DNA of 64,000 nucleotides from Myroides odoratus DSM 2801 (GTDB taxonomy: Bacteria > Bacteroidota > Bacteroidia > Flavobacteriales > Flavobacteriaceae). Numbering within the stretch: the stretch's first letter is position 1; every line of letters starts with the position of its first letter. A program made the position numbers and the translations under genes. Below the pieces are notes generated by a model. The model searched no databases. It saw only the letters and a program-made list of their open reading frames with translations, and was not told the origin of the DNA. The DNA lies in the NCBI RefSeq assembly GCF_000243275.1, contig NZ_CM001437.1, positions 1,951,882 through 2,015,881 on the forward strand, read 5' to 3'. Shown here one piece after another: positions 55,701 to 62,955 of the stretch.

Positions 55701-57435
55701 TGAAATGGGACAGGTTATTCATGTGGATTATAGTGATGACACGAGAGAAACCTATACGTACGCTACTGGATTGCTGCAACAAGCAGTCAATAGCGCAGGA
55801 ACTCTTGATTTTCAATATGATGTGGAAGGTCGCTTAATTGAGGAGTGTTTCAACGGTCAAAAGGTACGAAGTACGTATGATGCTTATGGACGTCGCTCAG
55901 GGTTGCAGAGTAGTTTAGGTGCTCATGTTGAGCATCAATTTGATGCGTGGAGTAATGTAGTTGAGAGTCAATACAACGACTGGAAGGTGATGCATGAATA
56001 TGATCCCTTTGGTAGGGAATGCTTGAGAACGTATGAAGGAGGAATGCAACAGACATGGGAATATGATTCATTGGGTAGATTATTAACACAAGGAGTCAAC
56101 AAGCAAGGACCGTTGAGTAGAGGAGTTCCTCAGTTCTATCGAGATTATATTTGGGATGTTGGAGGCGTACTCTGTCAGATTACAGATCAAGGACAAAAAC
56201 ATACACGTTATCAACGCGATAAAAGAGGGTTCTTGCAACAGATTATTTACCAAGGCAAGGAAGTAGAAGAACGAGGGGTTGATGCTACTGGAAACTTATA
56301 TCAGCAGTTGAATTGTAAAGATAGAATTTACAGTAAAAATCGCTTACAAGAAACAAAAACGAACAAGTACAGTTACGATAAAGAAGGTTTCTTAACCGAG
56401 AAAATAGAAAAAAGTACAGGTAAAAAGTGGACGTACCTATGGAATGGAGCTGGTATGCTCAAACAGGTGATACGACCTGATGGTTATGCGGTTCATTTTC
56501 AGTATGATGCTCTAGGAAGACGCGTAAGTAAGCGTTATAAGACGGGGACTATACACTATGTGTGGCAAGGCGATGTAGTATTGCATGAATACAAAACCTT
56601 TGATGGTCAAGAAACAACAGCAGATGATATTATTACTTGGGTATTTGAGGAAAACAGCTTCGTTCCGATAGCAAAGTTCCAAGGGCAGAAGCGCTATAGC
56701 TTAGTGAGTGATCATTTAGGGACGCCTATCCGCGCTTATACTGCTAGTGGTGATAAAGTCTGGGAACGTGAGTTGGACAGTTGTGGAAATGCACGAATGA
56801 CCATTGGCGATGAAGGATTTTGTACCTACCTTTATCAAGGACAAACACAGGATAAGGAGACAGGATTAGCCTATAATCGCTTCCGTTATTATGACCCTGA
56901 AATAGGCAACTACATTGCTCAAGACCCTATTGGTCTAGCAGGGAACAACCCCACGTTGTATGGGTATGTTTATGATAGTGTAAGTGAAGTAGACCCTTTA
57001 GGATTAGTGATTCCCTTAGGGTTTAAAAGTTATGGTCAATTAAGACAATTTGCGGTTGAGATACAGTCTGCAGTTGCAAAAGCTGGGCATGGTAAAGGTT
57101 CTCCTATAATATTGCAAGGAAGTTCTGTGAGTGGAATTGGGTATAAGAGTAAATTACCTTTTGATGTCGATAGAATTAGTGATTTTGATGTTGCAATTGT
57201 TAATCCATTTTTGTTGAAAAAAGCAGAAGCAGTAGGTTTGTCAAAAATCGGATCAGGAAAATCTTTTCCTTTAGATGTAGACAATTCGTTTAGAGCTAGG
57301 TCTTTAGGGCTTGGTAAATTACAGGATAAAATTTCATTACGAATGGGACGAGATGTTAACTTTAGAATATTTGAAAGCATAGAAGTAGCTATAGACTCAA
57401 GTATGACTAAAAGTTATACCATAAAAAGTTATTAA
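52789..57435 (+). CDS. Rhs-type T6SS effector with a nucleotidyltransferase-like C-terminal toxin domain
   Basis: A 1548-residue polymorphic toxin. Residues 1-370 contain a hydrophobic helical segment and a PAAR-like part that would cap VgrG (GTSIRCLEHTPIGGGFHP, SPLVGAFAHL). A DUF6531-type start (GHPVDVVGGDLF) is near 398, and YD repeats follow to about 1370. The conserved Rhs core ends in NRFRYYDPEIGNY and DPLGL (Asp1402), the usual self-cleavage point. The last 142 residues are variable. They carry GSSVSG (Gly1444-Ser1445) and SDFDVAIV (Asp1465, Asp1467), a layout like the hG[GS]..DxD active site of nucleotidyltransferases. The toxin reading is inference. Confidence 0.8.
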   Translation: MIEENFKNDASDVNVVDQEKYPNRYKETLNSAFEKHKNTFIDIWKNGYDIVNNPIAKPTQKANAMVVHVAESTLNTFSTVTGLMGHVSEALMLPLLQILNIAKGIGCLPVAKQLDPVINLIDIHMVMVPPSPAPVPIPHPFMGFSFRPKDFLALAAMTVSVAAIEAFEQTIQQKVDDESLSDVNAEVITSTGHLVNNIARMFIGNLGASVKVGIALPRTIAGTSIRCLEHTPIGGGFHPVAANTITKNTGHSWLGSMFVVADGSPLVGAFAHLQNVCSDVGMTSIHDSGSPPDPEKGVKAKLYVPTGMIIPIPLTRFVLTNPVPSAINPLTVPKMLFRAGFNKLKAKRAKQVAKNEGKGKPCSSISTVLNRVNKKLFDHEYTQGVYNKVDKALKTYVGHPVDVVGGDLFTDSTDFAFTGVIPLSFKRVWYSDSEYEGPLGYGWHHSYDMALFVDQEYRRAQVRLGDGRLINFDRIPTQEFPTPRYHRSEKFWLCYHVDGYYYLKDQKEEWYCFDTPSIDKKQGAHLLSTISNREGFALRFTYDSNGIMTEIKDSVGRVYMIESDQQGRMMNVWTAAPEEGMLKVCLAAYRYNQAGDLIVHYDEIQQPLQMHYEQHLLVKETWRNGHHWFFKYDGKHTGAKCIETWGDGGIQHFKLAYYQGETHVVDGEGHTTIYKHRHQLVYETVDAKGALWKKYYNKYGELERSTDPLGNVQTLIRDDFGNIKQVIEPDGQFTQLKYLDEDYPYLPTEVMDSRGGKWCYKYNQAGRIRTIYSPLGAKTEFSYQADGLISGVSNGFGACTQLKYDTQYNIAEISNTVGRRTQYQYDLWNRCIQTTNTRGAQQFRILDYLGRALAILDFDGNAIHLKYDALDNVIQYEDQHRSIQFRFKGMHKLISRREDGKVTRFAYDSNERLRTITNEEGQHYTFDLDAVGNVIAECGFDGVEKKYKRNEAGWITTIQRPNHRWTQYTYDEMGQVIHVDYSDDTRETYTYATGLLQQAVNSAGTLDFQYDVEGRLIEECFNGQKVRSTYDAYGRRSGLQSSLGAHVEHQFDAWSNVVESQYNDWKVMHEYDPFGRECLRTYEGGMQQTWEYDSLGRLLTQGVNKQGPLSRGVPQFYRDYIWDVGGVLCQITDQGQKHTRYQRDKRGFLQQIIYQGKEVEERGVDATGNLYQQLNCKDRIYSKNRLQETKTNKYSYDKEGFLTEKIEKSTGKKWTYLWNGAGMLKQVIRPDGYAVHFQYDALGRRVSKRYKTGTIHYVWQGDVVLHEYKTFDGQETTADDIITWVFEENSFVPIAKFQGQKRYSLVSDHLGTPIRAYTASGDKVWERELDSCGNARMTIGDEGFCTYLYQGQTQDKETGLAYNRFRYYDPEIGNYIAQDPIGLAGNNPTLYGYVYDSVSEVDPLGLVIPLGFKSYGQLRQFAVEIQSAVAKAGHGKGSPIILQGSSVSGIGYKSKLPFDVDRISDFDVAIVNPFLLKKAEAVGLSKIGSGKSFPLDVDNSFRARSLGLGKLQDKISLRMGRDVNFRIFESIEVAIDSSMTKSYTIKSY

Positions 57436-57440
57436 TTAGA

Positions 57441-57785
57441 ATGGAAAAATCATATTATTTAACCTTTGGTTACCCAAAAGAAGACAAAGCTGAATTAGGT
57501 AAAATAATTTCAGATAAGTTGGGAATTCACCTTAAGATTATGTCAAGAGGAACATTAGGATATAGATTTGGTACAATCGCAGAAACACTTTCTATTATTG
57601 AAAATTATAGTGAAGAAGATGATTGGTGGCATGAAGAAACTTTTCAAAATTACCCTGTTTTAGTGAGAGTATCATTTACGCAAGGTAAAAACGTTGATAG
57701 GAAACAAAGAGCAGGTAAGGTTCGTGAAATTCTCAAATCAGTTGATGATTTAGTTGAAATTAGATTTGAAGTGGTTGAATCATAA
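57441..57785 (+). CDS. Putative cognate immunity protein of the Rhs toxin
   Basis: A 114-residue soluble protein starting 5 bp after the Rhs stop. I do not recognise the family. Alpha/beta predicted strands and a strongly acidic, Trp-rich middle (YSEEDDWWHEETFQ) are typical of small immunity proteins that block an active site. Position immediately behind a toxin domain is the main evidence. The lack of a signal peptide fits a cytoplasmic toxin target. Confidence 0.7.
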   Translation: MEKSYYLTFGYPKEDKAELGKIISDKLGIHLKIMSRGTLGYRFGTIAETLSIIENYSEEDDWWHEETFQNYPVLVRVSFTQGKNVDRKQRAGKVREILKSVDDLVEIRFEVVES

Positions 57786-57854
57786 ATTATGATTTTTAGA
57801 GTTAAGATGATGAAGTGAATTACTCAACAAAGAAAATTATTAGATATAAAAATT

Positions 57855-58020
57855 AACTATTAGGAATTGGCAAAATAACAAGGAAAGTGTAAGTTTTGAA
57901 CAAGATATTTTTGTTCAAGATGACCAGTTAAACATTCAATTCAAAGTAGTAGATTGGCACATCGAGTTTGTTTTTTCTACTTTAGTATTTCAGCGATGCT
58001 CAACGTATTTAAAAGGTTGA
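57855..58020 (+). pseudogene. Truncated copy of the immunity-type gene at 59219-59611
   Basis: Only the last 55 codons remain. They read in frame from TIRNWQNNKESV to a stop after TYLKG and match the end of the downstream gene with 8 base differences in 168. There is no start codon or upstream half. It is a relic of recombination in the immunity array. Confidence 0.85.
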
Positions 58021-58022
58021 GG
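57855..58022 (+). repeat. 168-bp direct repeat, copy 1
   Basis: Aligns without gaps to 59446-59613 (offset 1,591 bp), with 160 of 168 bases equal by eye. The two copies flank three small genes. Confidence 0.9.
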
Positions 58023-58060
58023 AAGCTGTTTTTTTGTTGTAATTTAATAAAAACACAGCG

Positions 58061-58531
58061 ATGAATACTAAAATACAAAATATGAAGATTGCAAACTATA
58101 AGAAGCAGATACTTGAACAATTTGCTTCTTATACGATATTGGATATTTTTCATGGAGAGGAATTGCAAGTATATAGTGAATTCTATCAACGGATAAGTCT
58201 TTTAGAGGAAGTAAGACGAAAGAGATTTGGTTATTACAATCCAGACACTCATGAATATCTAGATGATGCTATTCCCTATGCAAAAGCATTCGAATATTTT
58301 ATAACTAATAGTTCGATGTTTTATGAAGAGGAGTCTGTAATTTATTTTATTCAATATCACGAAGAATATTTTGGGTTGAAAGTGTTATTTCAGTCAAGCC
58401 TACTTGCTACCATGCAACAATTCAATCGTAAAAATTTACTTGTGGTAAATGAAAACCAAACAAAACTTCTTGCCTTGGATTTTTTAGAATATGAGATTGA
58501 GGTACTTGCATTTGATTGCGAGAGAGACTGA
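58061..58531 (+). CDS. Orphan immunity-type protein, unrecognised family
   Basis: A 156-residue soluble acidic protein of alpha/beta character, with no family that I recognise. The region NPDTHEYLDDAIPYAKAFEYF and the aromatic-rich YFIQYHEEYFGLKVLF are its most distinctive parts. It follows the repeat copy and stands in a row of small genes behind an Rhs effector, so an orphan immunity role is likely. An ATG at 58082 is an alternative start. Confidence 0.6.
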   Translation: MNTKIQNMKIANYKKQILEQFASYTILDIFHGEELQVYSEFYQRISLLEEVRRKRFGYYNPDTHEYLDDAIPYAKAFEYFITNSSMFYEEESVIYFIQYHEEYFGLKVLFQSSLLATMQQFNRKNLLVVNENQTKLLALDFLEYEIEVLAFDCERD

Positions 58532-58542
58532 AAGATAAGAAA

Positions 58543-58665
58543 ATGAAGATAAAAGAGCGTATAAAGAAGAAAATGGACTATACTGGTCGTGCGGATAATC
58601 TTGTTATTTCTAAGAGAATTAGTAGTAGGCGAATTGATAATGAAATAATAATGCCTGATATATAA
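58543..58665 (+). CDS. Possible 40-codon remnant or small ORF
   Basis: A short frame (MKIKERIKKKMDYTGRAD onward) with its start 12 bp after the previous gene and its stop 41 bp before the NADAR gene. It is basic and has no family match that I can name. It may be a leftover of a displaced toxin tip or may not be coding at all. Confidence 0.25.
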   Translation: MKIKERIKKKMDYTGRADNLVISKRISSRRIDNEIIMPDI

Positions 58666-58706
58666 TAAAAAATTGATTGTAAGTCGCTGGTTTTAAATAG
58701 TGTGTA

Positions 58707-59222
58707 ATGAAAATAGAAAATAACTACTTGTTTTTTTATAAGAAAGGGTCTCCTTTTTCTCAATGGTTTCCTTGCTATTTTAGGATTGATAATTGTAGCT
58801 TCAATTGTACAGAACAATGGATGATGTATGCTAAGGCGGTATTGTTTAATGATTTAGAAATGGCCCAACAAATTTTGGAGACTAAAGAACCGATTCGGCA
58901 AAAAGAGTTAGGAAGAAGGGTGAAAAATTTTGATGATGTAGTTTGGAAGCAAGATGCAAAGACTATTGTCTATAAAGGGAATTATGAAAAGTTCAGCCAA
59001 AATAAGTACCTAAGAGATCAATTGTTTGCAACCGAAAATAAGATAATTGTAGAGGCTAATCCACATGATTCTATTTGGGGAATAGGTATGAGTATTGATA
59101 ATCCAGCCATCTACGATCAAAAAAAATGGATAGGTACGAATTGGTTAGGTGAAATTTTGATGCAAGTGAGAGTAGATTTATTGAAAGAAAATGAAGAGAA
59201 GACGAATCAATTATTGTTATGA
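58707..59222 (+). CDS. NADAR family protein (YbiA/DUF1768), probable orphan immunity
   Basis: A 171-residue NADAR-fold protein. Family marks are FFYKKGSPFSQWFPC, TEQWMMYAKAVLF, LGRRVKNFDDVVWKQ and NPHDSIWGIGMS (the catalytic region). NADAR proteins hydrolyse N-glycosidic bonds, and some reverse guanine ADP-ribosylation by DarT-like toxins. In a T6SS immunity array such an enzyme may protect against an ADP-ribosylating effector from other strains; this part is inference. It overlaps the next gene by 4 bp. Confidence 0.85.
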   Translation: MKIENNYLFFYKKGSPFSQWFPCYFRIDNCSFNCTEQWMMYAKAVLFNDLEMAQQILETKEPIRQKELGRRVKNFDDVVWKQDAKTIVYKGNYEKFSQNKYLRDQLFATENKIIVEANPHDSIWGIGMSIDNPAIYDQKKWIGTNWLGEILMQVRVDLLKENEEKTNQLLL

Positions 59223-59611
59223 TGAATATACTCGATATAGTTGATAACAGTACATTTTTGAATAAGATCTACCCAGATGGGCTAGTTCATTTCTCTTTAG
59301 GAAATTTTGTCTTGACACAAGACAGGATAACGATGGTTTTACACGAAGAAACAGAACCTGCAATCCGAGTAGAAAAGTGGAGTGAATGGGGAAAGGATTA
59401 CAATATAGTAGCGATTGAATTGTTGGGAACAGTAATTCACAAAGCAACTATTAATAATTGGCAAAATAACAAGGAAAGTGTAAGTTTTGAACAAGATATT
59501 TTTGTTCAAGATGACCAGTTAAACATTCAATTCAAAGGAGTAGATTGGCACATCGAGTTTGCTTTGTCTACTTTAGTATTTCAACGATGCTCGACGTATT
59601 TAAAAAGTTGA
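59219..59611 (+). CDS. Orphan immunity-type protein, unrecognised family
   Basis: A 130-residue soluble protein, translationally coupled to the NADAR gene (ATGA overlap). A second ATG follows directly (59222). It is beta-rich with a conserved-looking SLGNFVLTQDRITMVLHEE and a C-terminal VDWHIEFALSTLVFQRC. I cannot name the family. The last 55 codons are duplicated upstream as a relic, which is typical for immunity genes in polymorphic toxin islands. Confidence 0.65.
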   Translation: MMNILDIVDNSTFLNKIYPDGLVHFSLGNFVLTQDRITMVLHEETEPAIRVEKWSEWGKDYNIVAIELLGTVIHKATINNWQNNKESVSFEQDIFVQDDQLNIQFKGVDWHIEFALSTLVFQRCSTYLKS

Positions 59612-59613
59612 GG
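59446..59613 (+). repeat. 168-bp direct repeat, copy 2
   Basis: The intact copy, forming the 3' end of the gene at 59219-59611. See the copy at 57855-58022. Confidence 0.9.
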
Positions 59614-59788
59614 TAACAAATACAACTGAACAAACAATAGTACAGCGATTTCAAGCCAAATAAGCCACGAAAACAAATGGATCACTAAGTAAATTATCCA
59701 AGTAATGAAATAGCTTAAAACAGCCTGTTTCGTTGTTTTTTGATGAGGTTTGCAAGTAAATCTAATAATGTGAATAGGATGAATAAGC

Positions 59789-59826
59789 AAAAAGCCTCAA
59801 AAAGAATATTTTTGAGGCTTTTTATA
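59789..59826. terminator. Bidirectional terminator between the T6SS island and nrdA
   Basis: A 15-bp stem (AAAAAGCCTCAAAAA, 59789-59803, with its complement at 59809-59823) and a 5-base loop. A-runs on one side and T-runs on the other let it serve the minus-strand nrdA (stop 13 bp away) and the plus-strand array. Confidence 0.9.
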
Positions 59827-59838
59827 TTTATTTCTTGA

Positions 59839-61533
59839 TTAAGATTCACAACTGCTACAGTTCACCAAGTTCGTTACCATTTCTTTCGAAACACTTTGAC
59901 TTCTTTGGTAGTATAGCGTTTTTACTCCTAATTCCCACGCTTCAATCATCAAGCGGTTTACATCTTTAATTGGAAGAGAAGAAGGAATGTTTAAATTCAA
60001 ACTTTGTGCTTGATCCACATATTTTTGTCTGATGGCAGCTTGTTGAATAATTTCCAATTGACTGATTTCTTTAAATGTTTTGAAAACAGCTTTTTCTTCT
60101 TCTGTTAATCCGTCTAATTGTTGAACACTTCCTCCAGAAAGCATGATATTTCTCCAAGTCTCTTCATTGTCCATCCCTTTAGACTCTAATAAAGTCGTTA
60201 GGTATTTATTTTTACGCATGAAGTTTCCTTTTGATAAACCTGCTTTGTAGTAATTACTACTGAAAGGCTCAATTCCAGGAGATGTTTGTCCTAAAATAGC
60301 AGAAGATGACGTTGTTGGCGCAATAGCCATCGTTGTTGTATTTCTTCTACCGTATCCTTTTAAGATTTCAGGCTCTCCGTAAATACGAGCTAATTCTTGA
60401 GAAGCTTTATCTGCTTTTGCACTGATATCTTCAAAAATTTTGTTCGTCAACATTTTAGCTTCTAATCCTTCGAATGGAATCATATTCTTTTGTAAGTATG
60501 AATGCCATCCTAAAACTCCTAAACCTAAAGCTCTGTGTCTTTTTGCAAAACGGTTTGCTGAAGCTAAGTAGTAGTTTCCTTCTGTTTTTTCGATGAATTC
60601 TTGTAATACTGCATCCAAGAAGAAAATCGCTAATTTTACAGCTTCTGTATCTTTCCACTCATCGTATAACTCTAAGTTCATAGAAGATAAACAACAGATG
60701 AACGATTCATCATCAGAAGATGGTAACATAATTTCTGAACAAAGATTACTTGCGTTGATACGCATATTTAAATCTTTGTATACTTGTGGTTTGTTGCTAT
60801 TTACGTTGTCAGAGAAGAACAAGTAAGGCATTCCTTTTTGCTGTCTGCTTTCCAGTACTTTTGCCCATAATTGTCTTTTTTCTTTATCTCCGTCAATCAT
60901 TTCTTTCATCCAATAGTCAGGAATACTTACGCCATAGAATAAGTTTTGAATTGGATTTCCGATGTTTTTAATGTTTAAGAACTCATCACAATCTGGGTGA
61001 TCAATATCCAAATAAGCCGCAAATGCACCGCGTCTTACTCCCCCTTGTGAAATCGTATCCATAGCCGTATCAAAAAGCTTCATAAAGCTTACCGCACCAC
61101 TACTTTTACCATTATCTGTAACTGCGCTCCCTCTTTCGCGTAAGCCTCCGAAATAACCCGAAGTACCTCCACCAATTTTGGTTTGCATAATAACTTCCCC
61201 TAATTTGTGCGTAATCCCTTCAATACTATCCGGAATATTTACGTTGAAACAAGAAATCGGTAAACCGCGTTCTGTTCCCATATTTGCCCAAATCGGTGAA
61301 CTTAAACTCATCCATCCACGTTCAATCATCTCTTGAAAAGACTCTTTCAATTCTGGTTTAAACAAGCGCTTTGCAGCTGCCGTTGTAATACGGTCAATAG
61401 CTCCTTCAACCGTTTCTCCTTTCAACAAATAACCTCTGTTTAGGATCTGCTCACTCTCTGAGTTTTTCCACCACAGTTTTTCTTGTAGGTTATCGTTCTC
61501 TTTTACTTCTAGTGGTAATGCGAAATTGTTCAT
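59839..61533 (-). CDS. nrdA: Ribonucleoside-diphosphate reductase large subunit (class I), no ATP-cone
   Basis: About 564 residues. The ATG at 61533 (MNNFALPLEV) is preferred; a TTG 15 bp upstream also reads in frame. Key residues are present: the redox Cys in LPISCFNVN, the Asn-Cys-Glu set in NLCSEIMLP, the second redox Cys in FICCLSSMNL, the Tyr pair in KTLYYQRS, and the C-terminal CSSC. It is clearly shorter than the 761-residue E. coli NrdA because the ATP-cone is missing. It lies 29 bp behind nrdB on the same strand. Confidence 0.93.
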   Translation of the reverse strand: MNNFALPLEVKENDNLQEKLWWKNSESEQILNRGYLLKGETVEGAIDRITTAAAKRLFKPELKESFQEMIERGWMSLSSPIWANMGTERGLPISCFNVNIPDSIEGITHKLGEVIMQTKIGGGTSGYFGGLRERGSAVTDNGKSSGAVSFMKLFDTAMDTISQGGVRRGAFAAYLDIDHPDCDEFLNIKNIGNPIQNLFYGVSIPDYWMKEMIDGDKEKRQLWAKVLESRQQKGMPYLFFSDNVNSNKPQVYKDLNMRINASNLCSEIMLPSSDDESFICCLSSMNLELYDEWKDTEAVKLAIFFLDAVLQEFIEKTEGNYYLASANRFAKRHRALGLGVLGWHSYLQKNMIPFEGLEAKMLTNKIFEDISAKADKASQELARIYGEPEILKGYGRRNTTTMAIAPTTSSSAILGQTSPGIEPFSSNYYKAGLSKGNFMRKNKYLTTLLESKGMDNEETWRNIMLSGGSVQQLDGLTEEEKAVFKTFKEISQLEIIQQAAIRQKYVDQAQSLNLNIPSSLPIKDVNRLMIEAWELGVKTLYYQRSQSVSKEMVTNLVNCSSCES

Positions 61534-61562
61534 AGTAATTTTGTGCAATTATAAGGGGTTAA

Positions 61563-62540
61563 TTAGAATAAATCTTCAGCGGTTATACTCTTATCGTGTT
61601 TCGTATAATCTACTGGTCTTTTTGCAAAGAAATCGTCTAAACTGTTAGCGAAAACTTCCTCTTCAAACCACGCCATCGGTTTATATTGCTCTTGCGTGAT
61701 ATTGTACACTTTTTTCAATCCGATTTTCAACATACTTTCATCCACTCTAAATTTCATGAAGTTTAGTAAGTCATGTTTATTAACCGTTTCGATTGTACCT
61801 GTTTCAAAAATCCAATCTAGGATTTTAGCCTCAATATCAATTGATGTTTTTACAACATCATTCACGTGGTTAATCAATTCTTCATCAAAGAAATCTGGGT
61901 ATTCCTCACGGATAATATTGATGATATAGATTCCTGCATTTGCGTGAATTTGCTCGTCAACAGAAGTCCATGCAATAATGTTACTTACGTTTTTCATTAA
62001 TCCTTTGAATCTTGTGAAAGATAGGATAATGGCAAATTGGCTAAATAATGATACGTTTTCAATTAGTAACGAAAATAAAATTAACGATACTACGTATTTC
62101 TTGCGATCCGTGCTATTATTTGAATTTTCTAAAACAGAAGACAAATATTCTACACGCTCTTTGATTACTGGAATCGTTAGCAAGGCCTCAAATTCGTCAT
62201 TGTAACCCAATACATCCAATAAACGAGAATAAGCTTCTGAGTGTCTAAATTCACATTCTGCGAAAGTAGCTCCTAAACCATTAAATTCTGGCTTTGGAAA
62301 GTGACCAAATAAATTTCCCCAAAACGTTTTTACTGCTACTTCAATTTGAGCAATAGCTAATAAACTATGTTTGATTGCCAATTGCTCCTCTTTTGTCAAG
62401 TGCGAATGGAAATCTTGTGTATCTGCTGTGAAATCTACTTCACTATGCACCCAAAATGATTTGTTGATAGCTTCTGTAAATTGGTAGATACCTGGGTATT
62501 CGAATGGTTTATAGTTAACTCTTTTATCAAAAATAGACAT
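61563..62540 (-). CDS. nrdB: Ribonucleoside-diphosphate reductase small subunit (class I)
   Basis: A 325-residue ferritin-like protein. The metal ligands and radical Tyr keep the E-x2-H-x3-Y pattern in ECEFRHSEAY. Further ligands are visible in LLIENVSLF and in VDEQIHAN (Glu and His). The C-terminus ends without an added domain, and no ATP-cone precedes the core. It gives the radical needed by NrdA. It is the first gene of nrdB-nrdA. Confidence 0.95.
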   Translation of the reverse strand: MSIFDKRVNYKPFEYPGIYQFTEAINKSFWVHSEVDFTADTQDFHSHLTKEEQLAIKHSLLAIAQIEVAVKTFWGNLFGHFPKPEFNGLGATFAECEFRHSEAYSRLLDVLGYNDEFEALLTIPVIKERVEYLSSVLENSNNSTDRKKYVVSLILFSLLIENVSLFSQFAIILSFTRFKGLMKNVSNIIAWTSVDEQIHANAGIYIINIIREEYPDFFDEELINHVNDVVKTSIDIEAKILDWIFETGTIETVNKHDLLNFMKFRVDESMLKIGLKKVYNITQEQYKPMAWFEEEVFANSLDDFFAKRPVDYTKHDKSITAEDLF

Positions 62541-62955
62541 AGCAATATATTTTTAAATTAATAACAGACGTAGTTTTTGCAAAGGCTGTAAACACTGGAC
62601 GCTTCAGTCAAAAATGTCTCTAGGTTTTTGCATAACTCACTTGGTTTTATACTCTTACAACTAAGGGCTAAATCAAAAGTGAACAGTGCTAAGTTACTAT
62701 TTAGATGCTATGATGTCAACTTTATTTTAGATTAAGTTATCAAATATTGTTAATAACTTTTATACCCCTGATTCTGCCTTGGCTTTGGCGTGATTCTGCT
62801 TGTGTTTGGAAGTTTTTAGCAGATTTATATTTAAATTATTTGATATAGAAATCAAGTTTTTTTAACGGTAGAAGAGGAAAAAATAACGGTAGAGGATAAA
62901 GAAAAAGTGCATCTATTCTTGGTGAATAAATGCACTTGAGTATACTTATTTTGGT
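62541..62955. other. Intergenic region upstream of nrdB
   Basis: 415 bp without a gene. It should hold the nrdB promoter, but no exact TAnnTTTG element was found near the start, and no NrdR box was recognised. The right end carries the terminator of the hemin gene. Confidence 0.6.
62902..62937 (-). terminator. Terminator of the hemin-degrading factor gene
   Basis: AAGTGCAT (62905-62912) pairs with ATGCACTT (62930-62937), with extra pairing of TATTC and GAATA inside. On the minus strand a T-run follows. Confidence 0.8.

Noticed and set aside
52789..57435. Rhs gene as an insecticidal Tc-type toxin part
   Set aside because: Direct linkage to VgrG and a PAAR-like front part fit a T6SS Rhs effector better.
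59581..59790. A 69-codon minus-strand frame with a hydrophobic segment (FITWIIYLVIHLFSWLIWLE)
   Set aside because: It begins inside the bidirectional terminator and runs into the end of the plus-strand immunity-type gene, with no promoter or partner. It may be an accident of AT-rich sequence.
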